From positions 1-21,290 of the forward strand of contig WGSQ01000011.1 of NCBI GenBank assembly GCA_014871605.1: 21,290 nt of DNA, in the 5' to 3' direction. Each line of letters begins with the position of its first letter. Within the stretch, counting starts at the first letter, position 1. The stretch is from Collinsella sp. (GTDB lineage Bacteria > Actinomycetota > Coriobacteriia > Coriobacteriales > Coriobacteriaceae). The notes under the pieces are model-generated. The model was not told the origin of the DNA, did no database searches, and saw only the letters and a program-made list of their open reading frames with translations. This document shows positions 14,304 to 21,273 of this stretch, one piece after another. A program made the translations under genes and the position numbers.

Positions 14304-15218
14304 TTATAGAAAAAGTTTGCAGGCATTTTCCCAAGCTGCTCGCGCGATTGCCTCAGCATCCTCGCCGGTACGATCGACACGGTCGTTGACCAGCGTGTTT
14401 GCCGTGATAGAAATCATTGCCGGCTCGCACTCAAGACCGCGGATGGGCTCCGGAGCCATATACGGGCAATCCGTCTCGAACAAAATGCGGTCGAGCGGGG
14501 TCGCCGCAAATGCCTCGCGCACGTCGTCGTTGCGCTTAAAGGTGGCCGCACCACCATAGGCGATATAGCAGCCCAGCTCCACAAAGTGCCCCATCGTGGC
14601 GCGGTCCTCGCCAAAGCAGTGCAGCACACAACCGGCCTGGGGCACGCCCACCTCACGAAGCACGTTGTACGCATCCATATGCGAGGTGCGCTCCCCATCC
14701 GTGTCCTCGTGACGCAGATGCAGCTCCACCGGCACGTTACGGCACACGGCAAGCTCGAGCTGGCGCGCCATGCAGTCAATCTGCACGTTATGGGGTGCCG
14801 GCGCGATATCGTCGTCATAGTCCATGTGGTAGTCCAGGCCGATTTCGCCAATACCAGCGCATAAGGGATCATCGAGCGCAGTCACAATCTGGGCATGGAT
14901 GTTATCGGTGTAGTCGGGCGCGCCATAGGGGTGAACGCCAGCGAGATACTTGACCTGCGGAATATCCCGCATCGGCAGAATCTCGCGAACCAGCCAGTCG
15001 CTATAGTCCGTCACGCTGCGTTTGTCAGCGATGGGGTCGAACATCGTCACCAACAGGTCGACACCCGCGGCTTTGGCGCGCACGAGCGTCTCGGGCACAT
15101 CCTTGCCCCAGAACGAAAGCAGATGCGCATGCGTGTCGGCAAGCGGTGCCAAGGGCACGGGACAAGCAACCGTCTTCTTTTTCTTGGTAAACGTCACACG
15201 TTCGGCATTAGGCATCAT
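14304..15218 (-). CDS. tatD: TatD family metal-dependent hydrolase/DNase
   Basis: TatD-type TIM-barrel hydrolase, 304 aa. TatD proteins are metal-dependent 3'-5' exonucleases or DNases, and the tatD-ksgA pairing is common in Gram-positives. Motifs in order: LADTHAHL (H30, H32), GVHPYGAPDY, GIGEIGLDYHMDYD (metal-bridging Glu), PVELHLRHED, VLHCFGEDR, ILFETDCPYMAPEP (ETDCPY) and the C-terminal NACKLFL. A basic stretch TKKKKT near the N-terminus precedes the barrel. GGAG lies 7 nt before the first of two consecutive ATGs, and the gene overlaps the end of rsmA by 11 nt. In some Coriobacteria these proteins are annotated only as TatD-family hydrolase, and the substrate is unproven. Confidence 0.93.
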   Translation of the reverse strand: MMPNAERVTFTKKKKTVACPVPLAPLADTHAHLLSFWGKDVPETLVRAKAAGVDLLVTMFDPIADKRSVTDYSDWLVREILPMRDIPQVKYLAGVHPYGAPDYTDNIHAQIVTALDDPLCAGIGEIGLDYHMDYDDDIAPAPHNVQIDCMARQLELAVCRNVPVELHLRHEDTDGERTSHMDAYNVLREVGVPQAGCVLHCFGEDRATMGHFVELGCYIAYGGAATFKRNDDVREAFAATPLDRILFETDCPYMAPEPIRGLECEPAMISITANTLVNDRVDRTGEDAEAIARAAWENACKLFL

Positions 15219-16068
15219 GGATTAGCTCCTGGGCCAGACGGACAAAGCCAGCGACATCAAGCGTCTCGGCGCGCGTGGTGGGTGCAATACCGCAAGCCTC
15301 AAAGGCGGCATCGAGCACGTCCTTGGCAAAGCCGTTGGCGCTCATGGAATTGCGGATGGTCTTGCGACGCTGAGCAAATGCAGCGTCAATCGCGCGGGCC
15401 ACAAATTCGCGATCGAGTCCTTCGGGCACCACGCCGTCAACACGGTCGATACGCACGACAGCCGAGTCCACGTGCGGCGCCGGCATAAAGCAACGCGGCG
15501 GCACCTCAAAGCGACCCGTCACCTGCGCATACAGGCCGAGCTTTGCCGTATAGCCGCCATAGGTCTTGTTGCCCGGCACTGCGGCAATGCGATCGGCAAC
15601 CTCCTTTTGCACCATGACGACGGCACGCTTGAGCGCCGGCATCATCTGGAAGAACTGCAGGATGATCGTCGCCGCCACGTTATAGGGCAAGTTCGCGACA
15701 AATACCGTCGGCTCACCGCCGGCGGCCTGCTCAATCTGCTCCGGGCCCACCTTAAGCGCGTCGCCCATGATAAAGCGGAAGTTGGCGTAGTCGGCGGCAT
15801 GGGCGTCGAGCACCGGCTCGAGCTCGGGGTCGGCCTCGATCGACGTGACGCACGCCGCCTCCTGCAGCAGGGCCAACGTCAGCGTGCCGCAACCCGGGCC
15901 GACCTCGAGCACGCGCTCATCGCCCGCAAGCTCAGCGAGCTCACAGATACGTTCGATCACATGGTTGTCGATCAGGAAGTTCTGGCCCAGGCGATGCTTG
16001 GTCGCAAGGCCAAACTCCTCTAGCAGCTCCCTAGTTGCCGTGGGGTTTGCCAAAGGCGAAGTTGTCAT
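15208..16068 (-). CDS. rsmA: 16S rRNA (adenine1518/1519-N6)-dimethyltransferase RsmA
   Basis: KsgA/RsmA dimethylates the two adjacent adenines in the 3' hairpin of 16S rRNA during late small-subunit assembly. The protein is 286 aa. It contains HRLGQNFLIDNHV (24-36), the SAM-binding motif VLEVGPGCGTLT (53-64), the acidic motif IEAD (78-81), NLPYN (126-130), MVQKEVADRI, and AFAQRRKTIRNSM in the C-terminal domain. AAGGAGG is 5 nt before the ATG. It follows metG but is separated by a terminator-like hairpin, so it is either read by partial read-through or has a weak promoter I could not identify. Confidence 0.97.
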   Translation of the reverse strand: MTTSPLANPTATRELLEEFGLATKHRLGQNFLIDNHVIERICELAELAGDERVLEVGPGCGTLTLALLQEAACVTSIEADPELEPVLDAHAADYANFRFIMGDALKVGPEQIEQAAGGEPTVFVANLPYNVAATIILQFFQMMPALKRAVVMVQKEVADRIAAVPGNKTYGGYTAKLGLYAQVTGRFEVPPRCFMPAPHVDSAVVRIDRVDGVVPEGLDREFVARAIDAAFAQRRKTIRNSMSANGFAKDVLDAAFEACGIAPTTRAETLDVAGFVRLAQELIHDA

Positions 16069-16104
16069 GGTTGCCTCCTTAACATGGTGGCTGCATCGTA
16101 AAGC

Positions 16105-16136
16105 AAAAGGGCATGGACCGTTGCGGCCATGCCCTT
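16105..16136 (-). terminator. Terminator hairpin between metG and rsmA
   Basis: AAGGGCATGG and CCATGCCCTT (16127-16136 and 16107-16116) are perfect 10-bp arms. The loop can itself pair CCG with CGG around CAA. On the minus strand a short T-run (TTTT then GCTTT) follows, so it can terminate metG transcripts, though perhaps not completely. Confidence 0.7.
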
Positions 16137-16175
16137 ACATCTAAACAGCAAATTGCCGATATGGCGCGCAGCGGC

Positions 16176-17777
16176 TTAGCCCAGACGCGGGAACAGCGGC
16201 TCGCCCTTCTCGACGGGCTGACCACCGGCAAGCAGGCCCCAAGCGCAAATGCCCTTGAGGTCGTCGCTCGCGGCCTCGTCCTCGCAGGACAGGCGGCGCA
16301 GGGCCTCGGCAGAAGTCTGGGGCATGAGCGGCATCAGCAGGTGAGCGGCAATGCGGATGGCCTCGAGCAGGTTGTAGATCACAAACGCCAGCTCGTCAGC
16401 CTTGGCCTCGTCCTTGGCAAGCGCCCAGGGCTCGGAGTCCTCGATGTAGTGGTTGGCGGCATGGATGAGCTCCATGACCTCGTCCTTGGCTCCACCATAA
16501 TCGAGCACGTCCATCTTGGCCATGTAGCGATCGACCAGGCCATCGGCAATCTTTGCCAACGGGTTGTCGAACGCATCGAACGATGCGGGCTTGGCGGGCG
16601 CGCAACCGTCAAAGTACTTGCCGCTCATGTTGAGCGAACGCGAGATAAGGTTGCCCCAGCTGTTGGCCAGGTCGGCGTTGTAGACCTGCTCCATGCGGTC
16701 GAAGCTGATGGCGCCGTCGGTACCGGGGACGACGTCGGTCATGAAGTAGTAGCGATAGCCCTCGACGCCCAGCATGTCGATAACGTCCTGCGGAGCGATG
16801 GCGTTGCCGCGGCTCTTGGACATCTTCTCGGCCTTGCCAGTCTCGGCATTGCGCACGGTCAGGAAGCCGTGGGCAAAGACGTGCTCGGGCAGGGCCTCGC
16901 CAATGGCCATGAGCATGGCGGGCCAAATGACGCAGTGGAAGCGGATGATGTCCTTACCCACGATGTGGAACTGCGCGGGCCAGCGATAGGCCAGCTCGGC
17001 ACGCGCCTCGTCGGTGTCGACACCGTAGCCGACGGCCGTCATATAGTTGAGCAGCGCATCGAACCACACGTAGGTCACGTGACCCTCGTCAAACGGGACC
17101 TGGATGCCCCAGTCAAAGCTCGTGCGGCTCACGGAAAGGTCGTTAAGGCCGCCCTCGACAAAGCTACGTACCTCGTTCATGCGGAACGCAGGCTCGACAA
17201 AGTCGGGGTGCTCGTCATAGAGCTTGAGAAGCTTGTCCTGGAAGGCGGAAAGCTTAAAGAAGTAGGACTCCTCCTGCACGCGCTCAAGCGGACGGTGGCA
17301 GTCGGGGCACAGGTGCTGGCCGACGCTGCCGTACTCCTCGTCGCCCTTCTGGACCTGCGTATCGGTGAAGTAGGTCTCGTCAGGCACGCAATACCAACCG
17401 TCGTAGCTGCCCTTATACAGGTAGCCGGACTCCTTCATGCGCTCCCACAGGTACTGCACGGCATGATGCTGGCGCGGCTCGGTGGTGCGGATGAAGTCGT
17501 CGTTGGAGATCTCGAGCTTGCTCCAAAGCTCCTTGAAGTGCGGAGCCTGGCTGTCGGTCCACTCCTGCGGCGTCATGTTGTGCTTGGCTGCGGCCTCGGC
17601 GACCTTCTCGCCGTGCTCGTCCATGCCGGTCAGGAACTTGACGTTATAGCCGGCGGAGCGACGATAACGGGCCTGAACGTCGGCGATGATGGTGGAATAA
17701 GCCGTGCCCAGGTGCGGATCGGCGTTGACGTAGTAGATGGGCGTCGTGATAAAGAACGAAGGCTTGCTTTGATCCAT
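16176..17777 (-). CDS. metG: Methionyl-tRNA synthetase
   Basis: Class I synthetase charging tRNA-Met, 533 aa. It is the short form without the C-terminal tRNA-binding (EMAP-like) domain. The N-terminus FFITTPIYYVNADPHLGTAYST holds the HIGH-type motif (HLGT, 22-25). Then come the connective peptide with YDGWYCVPDETYF and CPDC, FDWGIQVP, HVTYVWFDALLNYM, and the KMSKS loop. The anticodon-binding domain has NSWGNLISRSLNMSGKYFDG and the helix DSEPWALAKDE. In the knuckle region one expected cysteine of the first pair appears as Asp (CVPD), while the second pair is intact. GGAGG lies 9 nt before the ATG. Confidence 0.97.
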   Translation of the reverse strand: MDQSKPSFFITTPIYYVNADPHLGTAYSTIIADVQARYRRSAGYNVKFLTGMDEHGEKVAEAAAKHNMTPQEWTDSQAPHFKELWSKLEISNDDFIRTTEPRQHHAVQYLWERMKESGYLYKGSYDGWYCVPDETYFTDTQVQKGDEEYGSVGQHLCPDCHRPLERVQEESYFFKLSAFQDKLLKLYDEHPDFVEPAFRMNEVRSFVEGGLNDLSVSRTSFDWGIQVPFDEGHVTYVWFDALLNYMTAVGYGVDTDEARAELAYRWPAQFHIVGKDIIRFHCVIWPAMLMAIGEALPEHVFAHGFLTVRNAETGKAEKMSKSRGNAIAPQDVIDMLGVEGYRYYFMTDVVPGTDGAISFDRMEQVYNADLANSWGNLISRSLNMSGKYFDGCAPAKPASFDAFDNPLAKIADGLVDRYMAKMDVLDYGGAKDEVMELIHAANHYIEDSEPWALAKDEAKADELAFVIYNLLEAIRIAAHLLMPLMPQTSAEALRRLSCEDEAASDDLKGICAWGLLAGGQPVEKGEPLFPRLG

Positions 17778-17846
17778 GGGGTTTGTCCTCCAGAAAAACG
17801 TTGCATACAGGGGATGATTCTAGCGCAAGGGCTGGATATCCTCCAT

Positions 17847-18725
17847 CTATTGCATATCGAGCACCATGGCATAGACATCGCGCTTGCGGCGCGAATACTT
17901 CTGAGACAGGCGCTTGGCCACCGCAGAGGCGGGCTCCCCCTCCTCGAGCGCAGCGCGGATATCCTCGCGCAGGGCCTCGTCGGGATCCGCTGCCGCGGCG
18001 CCAACCGGCACGATACCGGCCTCCTCATCCTCGCTCGGCGGCGCGATGACCAGCGCAATCTCGCCCTTTACCTCGCCGCGAGCACGCAGCTCCTCGGCAA
18101 GCTGAGCAGCGGGCCCGCGCAAGACCTCCTCGTGCAGCTTGGTGAGTTCGCGGCAGACGGCAACCTCACGCTGGGGAAAGACCTCCGCCACGGCCTCGAG
18201 CGTCGCCACGATGCGATGTGGAGACTCGTAGAAGATGAGTGCGCCGGGCACCACGGCAAGGCGCTGTAAACGGCGCACGCGGTCGCCGTGCTTTCGGCCC
18301 AAAAAGCCCTCGAAGAAAAAATGCTCGCAGGGAATGCCGGACGAAACGAGCGCCGTGACGCAAGCAGAGGGCCCGGGAATAACTTCAACGGGCACATCTG
18401 CTTCACGTGCCGCCTCGACCAGCGCCTGGCCGGGATCGGACACGCTCGGCATGCCCGCGTCCGAAGCAAAGGCGAGGGTCTCCCCCGCCAGCAGACGGTC
18501 GACCAGACCGGCGGCGCGGCTGGTAATCACATTCTCGTCACAACGGACAAGCGGTTTGGAGATACCCAGGTGCATCAGCAACTTTGACGTCACACGCGTG
18601 TCCTCGCAGCAGATGACATCGGCGGCGGCAAAGGCCTCGCCAACGCGCGGGGACAGGTCGCCCAAGTTGCCGATGGGCGTTCCGACCACATAGAGTTTGC
18701 CCGTATGGGCGCTGTTTTGCGTCAT
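17847..18725 (-). CDS. rsmI: 16S rRNA (cytidine1402-2'-O)-methyltransferase RsmI
   Basis: Tetrapyrrole-methylase-fold enzyme adding the 2'-O-methyl of m4Cm1402 in the ribosomal P site. The protein is 292 aa. Motifs: LYVVGTPIGNLGDLSPR (11-27), CEDTRVTSKLL, LAFASDAGMPSVSDPG, VIPGPSACVTALVSSGIP, FFFEGFLGRK, IFYESPHRIVATL, and VAVCRELTKLHEEVLRG. The C-terminal RsmI-HTH part ends YSRRKRDVYAMVLDMQ. The ATG follows the GH5-gene stop by 6 nt with only a weak AGGT before it, so translation probably depends on coupling. metG follows after 69 nt. Confidence 0.97.
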   Translation of the reverse strand: MTQNSAHTGKLYVVGTPIGNLGDLSPRVGEAFAAADVICCEDTRVTSKLLMHLGISKPLVRCDENVITSRAAGLVDRLLAGETLAFASDAGMPSVSDPGQALVEAAREADVPVEVIPGPSACVTALVSSGIPCEHFFFEGFLGRKHGDRVRRLQRLAVVPGALIFYESPHRIVATLEAVAEVFPQREVAVCRELTKLHEEVLRGPAAQLAEELRARGEVKGEIALVIAPPSEDEEAGIVPVGAAAADPDEALREDIRAALEEGEPASAVAKRLSQKYSRRKRDVYAMVLDMQ

Positions 18726-18731
18726 ATCAAC

Positions 18732-19793
18732 CTATTCAATCATGCCGCGCTCGAGCGTACCGAGCGCCACGCGGGCGTCCCATGCTGCAATGCGCTTCTC
18801 GGTCTTCCACGTTTGGAAGAACCAACCGGCAGCCGGCGCAAACGAAGCCAGCTGGTTGGCGATAAACACGCGCTCGTAGGCATTGCGGCCCTCGGGCGTA
18901 ACCGACGAGTTGGCAAAGATCGCCGCGCCCGACCATTCGCCCACCAGCACGGGGAACCCAGTTGAAATCGCTTCTTTAAGCTCGCGCTTGTTACGCGAAA
19001 TCGCCGTCGTCAGCCCGCGGGGGCTCGTGATATCGAGCGCATACTCGTCGCGGTAATGGTACAGGTGAAGGTCCATGTAGACGTTCTTGTACTTGGCGCC
19101 GCGCATAAAATGCTTCCACTCGCTGGGATGCCCCGAAGACGAAAAGACGACGATCTTATCCTCGGGCATATACGAACGGACGAGCTCGTAGGCATCGCGA
19201 TAGAAATTGCGCAGGTAGTGAGCCGGAATGCCATCCGTCATGGCAAAGAGACTCTTGCGGACGCTCATCTGCGGCGTATCCAGCAGCTCAATGCCCAGCA
19301 GGCTCTCGGCCTCGCCGTAGCGATCGGCCAGGCGCTCGAGCACGTCGAGTGCCACATGACGGCCGTTGGTGGACGAATGCCACTCGGCAACAGCCTCTGG
19401 CGTGGTGGGCGAATCATTGGAATCGCCCTGGCCACCGGGCACAGTTGCCAGATCGAGCAGCACGCGGATGTCGTACTTGGCAGCCCACTCAATTGCACGG
19501 TCGATGTAGTCGACAACCGAGATGTAGGAGGCATCGGACTCCTGTGAGCCAAAGGCATACCAAGGCACCGGCAGGCGCACGGCGTTGAGGCCGATCTGCG
19601 CCATGCGACGGAAATCATCCTCGCTCACAAACGTCTCGTAATGACGGCGCATGCGCTCGTTATAGGCGGCGGTGCCCATGGCCTCCTGCAGCTCGGCCGC
19701 GTTGGATGCACCGGTCGCCGCGTACAGCGACGGGGTCACCCAAGGCTCGGGAATAAACCAGCCAGAGAGATTAACGCCGAGTATCCTCTCCAT
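18732..19793 (-). CDS. GH5-like glycoside hydrolase lacking the acid/base Glu
   Basis: Predicted cytoplasmic TIM-barrel protein of 353 aa without a signal peptide, resembling GH5 exo-beta-1,3-glucanases. The fold markers appear in order: GVNLSGWFIPEPWVTPSLY (6-24), RLPVPW (73-78), LDLATVPGGQ (113-122), GIELLDTPQ (167-175), DLHLYHYRDE (241-250), LVGEWSGA (283-290) and WFFQTWK (324-330). E286 is the expected nucleophile. At the beta-4 position the usual LNEP, where Glu is the acid/base, reads LDTP (D172, T173), and the His of DLHG is A116. Normal catalysis is therefore doubtful. I use the ATG at 19793 behind AAGGGGG; upstream in-frame starts give low-quality sequence. rsmI follows 6 nt downstream. 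Substrate unknown. Confidence 0.85.
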   Translation of the reverse strand: MERILGVNLSGWFIPEPWVTPSLYAATGASNAAELQEAMGTAAYNERMRRHYETFVSEDDFRRMAQIGLNAVRLPVPWYAFGSQESDASYISVVDYIDRAIEWAAKYDIRVLLDLATVPGGQGDSNDSPTTPEAVAEWHSSTNGRHVALDVLERLADRYGEAESLLGIELLDTPQMSVRKSLFAMTDGIPAHYLRNFYRDAYELVRSYMPEDKIVVFSSSGHPSEWKHFMRGAKYKNVYMDLHLYHYRDEYALDITSPRGLTTAISRNKRELKEAISTGFPVLVGEWSGAAIFANSSVTPEGRNAYERVFIANQLASFAPAAGWFFQTWKTEKRIAAWDARVALGTLERGMIE

Positions 19794-19812
19794 CACTGCC
19801 CCCTTCGGATCG

Positions 19813-19829
19813 TGCAGGCCGAGCCTGCA
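19813..19829 (-). promoter_or_regulatory. Leader hairpin just upstream of the GH5-like gene
   Basis: TGCAGGC and GCCTGCA are perfect 7-bp arms around a 3-base loop, ending about 8 nt before the AAGGGGG ribosome-binding site of the GH5-like gene. It should be transcribed as part of the leader. It could affect ribosome access or mRNA stability; that is inference. Confidence 0.45.
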
Positions 19830-19858
19830 TCGTATTGCATAGGAAAAGTATCGTTTTG

Positions 19859-19898
19859 AGTATACCCGCGCGTGCGGACAGACGACCGAACGGTCTGT
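19859..19898 (-). promoter_or_regulatory. Candidate promoter and operator dyad of the GH5-like gene
   Basis: A -10 TATACT lies at 19859-19864. The -35 position has no good hexamer but is covered by a dyad at 19878-19898. Outer arms ACAGAC/GTCTGT span 21 bp, and an inner GACCG-AA-CGGTC lies at 19884-19895. GACCGNNCGGTC is the style of site used by TetR-family repressors. No regulator gene is visible in the window. Confidence 0.45.
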
Positions 19899-19985
19899 AA
19901 AGTGGCGCAAAAGCGGGAGGAATGTCTGAGCGGGCGGGCCCGAGATGGCGTGCCGAGATGTACATATGTGCCGGAAGTAGGCGGC

Positions 19986-20032
19986 CGGAAAGCGCATCCC
20001 GTTTTTCGCAAAAGACTGGGATGCATTTTCCG
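19986..20032. repeat. Imperfect 47-bp inverted repeat
   Basis: GGAAAGCGCATCCC (19987-20000) pairs with GGGATGCATTTTCC (20018-20031) with one wobble and one mismatch. The flanking C-G pair extends it, and TTTT/AAAA within the loop can pair further. It lies between the tRNA-Phe terminator and the GH5-like gene. No T-run follows on either side, so it is not a simple terminator. Confidence 0.5.
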
Positions 20033-20040
20033 CGGGTCCA

Positions 20041-20073
20041 CATAAAAGAAAAGGACCCCTTTGCAGAGGTCCT
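20041..20073 (-). terminator. Intrinsic terminator of tRNA-Phe
   Basis: On the minus strand AGGACCTCT and AGGGGTCCT form a 9-bp stem (one G-U) capped by a GCAA tetraloop, followed by TTTTCTTTT. It begins 14 nt after the tRNA 3' end. Confidence 0.9.
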
Positions 20074-20086
20074 AGTCAATTCAAGG

Positions 20087-20159
<73 letters not shown>

Positions 20160-20170
20160 ATTTGAGGTGT

Positions 20171-20185
20171 GCCTTGTTTCAAGGC
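20171..20185 (-). other. Small hairpin in the tRNA-Phe precursor leader
   Basis: GCCTTG and CAAGGC flank a 3-base loop, about 12 nt before the mature tRNA 5' end and after the promoter. It should be part of the 5' leader removed by RNase P. Confidence 0.4.
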
Positions 20186-20191
20186 TTGATT

Positions 20192-20219
20192 AGTATAACC
20201 AAGGACGCGTTCCGGTCAA
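20192..20219 (-). promoter_or_regulatory. Promoter of tRNA-Phe
   Basis: Near-consensus -35 TTGACC (20214-20219) and -10 TATACT (20192-20197) with a 16-bp spacer on the minus strand, 33 nt upstream of the mature tRNA end. Confidence 0.8.
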
Positions 20220-20282
20220 CCGAGAATTTTAAAAAAGTTTTTGAGCACAGCCTCGGTTCTATAAATCGGCACGTCAGAGGCA

Positions 20283-20570
20283 TCAGCCGGCAGCAAGAAG
20301 TTTTTCGCTCAGAGCCGCACGGGCAAACTCACTTGGCGTCATCCCCTCGGCAGCCGCCCGTCGACGAATGGCCTCCTTCATTCCCAGAGGAATCTTGACC
20401 GACAGCGTTGCCGTCCCCTCACCTGAGAGCGGGGGCCGTCCATGCACGATCCCACCAACGGTGTGTTCGCCATCCGGAAACTCTCCGCGCTCGTACGACT
20501 CGCACCACGCGTCAATCATTTCATCCGTTACAACCTGACCATTAGCGGCCGTATACGTCTTGCCCATCAT
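20283..20570 (-). CDS. Ribbon-helix-helix protein, putative antitoxin
   Basis: Small 95-aa protein. The C-terminal 45 residues (TATLSVKIPLGMKEAIRRRAAAEGMTPSEFARAALSEKLL) have the CopG/Arc pattern: one beta strand for DNA contact, then two helices with the turn EGMTPSEF. The N-terminal part (TYTAANGQVVTDEMIDAWCESYERGEFPDGEHTV) could be the toxin-binding region. The first ATG overlaps the stop of the preceding gene (ATGA), with GAGGGG before it; a second ATG three bases later is equally possible. It probably binds its partner and represses the shared promoter. No experimental support is implied. Confidence 0.72.
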   Translation of the reverse strand: MMGKTYTAANGQVVTDEMIDAWCESYERGEFPDGEHTVGGIVHGRPPLSGEGTATLSVKIPLGMKEAIRRRAAAEGMTPSEFARAALSEKLLAAG

Positions 20571-20833
20571 CGACCCCTCTGCCGAGCTCGCTCGATCTCT
20601 TGCCAGAATTTCTTCTGAACCGGAGACAGGGCATGAATAATGAGCCATCCACGAATTAGTTCGACCGCAACAAGTTCCACACTTCGACCATCTGGAAGCC
20701 ATCCAATGGCAAGCCATCTCGGCGGCTCGTCCCCCGACTCGCGGCGAATGCACTCAGTAACCGCGAACCAGGCACCTAGTACCTGCTTTTCCGTCAAGTG
20801 TTTTTTGGCGTTCGGATGGATCTCAACATCCAT
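20567..20833 (-). CDS. BrnT-like small protein, putative toxin
   Basis: An 88-aa protein encoded directly before the ribbon-helix-helix gene, which it overlaps by 4 nt. It begins MDVEIHPNAKKHLTEKQV. The core RWLAIGWLPDGRSVELVAVELIRGWLIIHALSPVQKKFWQEI resembles the central strands and C-terminal IIHA/ISA-R-K element of BrnT-type ribonuclease toxins (RelE-like fold). The match is by pattern only and the family assignment is tentative. GGAGGAG stands before the ATG at 20831-20833. Longer in-frame starts upstream run through the DUF192 gene. Toxin-first order, as in brnT-brnA, and the overlap support a two-gene module. Confidence 0.6.
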   Translation of the reverse strand: MDVEIHPNAKKHLTEKQVLGAWFAVTECIRRESGDEPPRWLAIGWLPDGRSVELVAVELIRGWLIIHALSPVQKKFWQEIERARQRGR

Positions 20834-20858
20834 GCACCTTCTCCTCCATCTTACCCAA

Positions 20859-20873
20859 TTTCGTATGACGAAA
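20859..20873. promoter_or_regulatory. Perfect dyad upstream of the putative toxin-antitoxin pair
   Basis: TTTCGT-CAT-ACGAAA (minus-strand reading), two perfect 6-bp arms with a 3-bp spacer, centred about 33 bp before the start of the putative toxin gene. It is a natural candidate for an autoregulatory operator bound by the ribbon-helix-helix protein. Promoter hexamers around it are weak. Confidence 0.5.
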
Positions 20874-20892
20874 GTCCGCTGTCGCCAATCTC

Positions 20893-21273
20893 TTACGCCG
20901 GCACTTGTTGGAGGGCGGGAGGTGTAGCGAGAATTGAAGGGCGTTCCAATACCGCCCAGGCGCCGGGGCAGGAGCACATACGCCATGGACGTACGTTTTC
21001 GTAGCATACGAGAACGTAGCCGCGTGCATCGATAAAGGCGATGTCGATGGGATAGGCCATAAAACACGTATGGACCGAAGAGCAGCGTGGAAACGCCATG
21101 ACGAGCGGCAGGCCGTTGGCGGCAACCGGACGCCGTCCCAGCATGCCGCGCAGGCGCACGACAAACGACTCCGCCACCGCAAACTCGGCCGGCGTCCAAC
21201 CCAGCCTGTTGAGTGCCCGCGCGTAGGCGATGTAGGACGAGACCGCGGTCACATGACCACCCCCGGACGCCAT
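20893..21273 (-). CDS. DUF192 family protein
   Basis: A 126-aa protein with the DUF192 pattern: VRLRGMLGRRPV (the R-x-R-G-L-x-G-R entry), LVMAFPRCSSVHTCFMAYPIDIAFIDARGYVL (the M-x-F-P-x-C-x-S-V-H-T-x-x-M-x-x-P-I-D-V-x-F-x-D core), and a final PGAWAVLERP. DUF192 is a small beta-rich domain of unknown function. The start is uncertain: the ATG at 21273 has no clear ribosome-binding site, and a GTG at the eighth codon is possible. The upstream neighbour lies outside the window. The gene is separated by 59 nt from the toxin-antitoxin-like pair. Confidence 0.82.
   Translation of the reverse strand: MASGGGHVTAVSSYIAYARALNRLGWTPAEFAVAESFVVRLRGMLGRRPVAANGLPLVMAFPRCSSVHTCFMAYPIDIAFIDARGYVLVCYENVRPWRMCSCPGAWAVLERPSILATPPALQQVPA

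Noticed and set aside
14092..14334. 80-codon minus-strand frame between tatD and phnD
   Set aside because: It overlaps the tatD end, spans the candidate promoter, has no ribosome-binding site and matches nothing I recognise. A short leader peptide within it cannot be excluded.
16113..18269. 718-codon open frame on the plus strand
   Set aside because: It is antisense to metG and rsmI, which have clear family motifs; long antisense frames are common in high-GC DNA. Its translation shows no recognisable domain.
19794..19997. N-terminal extension of the GH5-like protein to an upstream ATG
   Set aside because: The added 68 residues look like translated non-coding DNA, cross the promoter and operator region, and lack a ribosome-binding site. 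The family N-terminus GVNLSGW fits the shorter start.
20219..20258. AACCGAG/CTCGGTT inverted repeat downstream of the ribbon-helix-helix gene as terminator
   Set aside because: The 27-base spacer is too long, and no T-run follows the stem on the minus strand. It also overlaps the tRNA-Phe -35 region.
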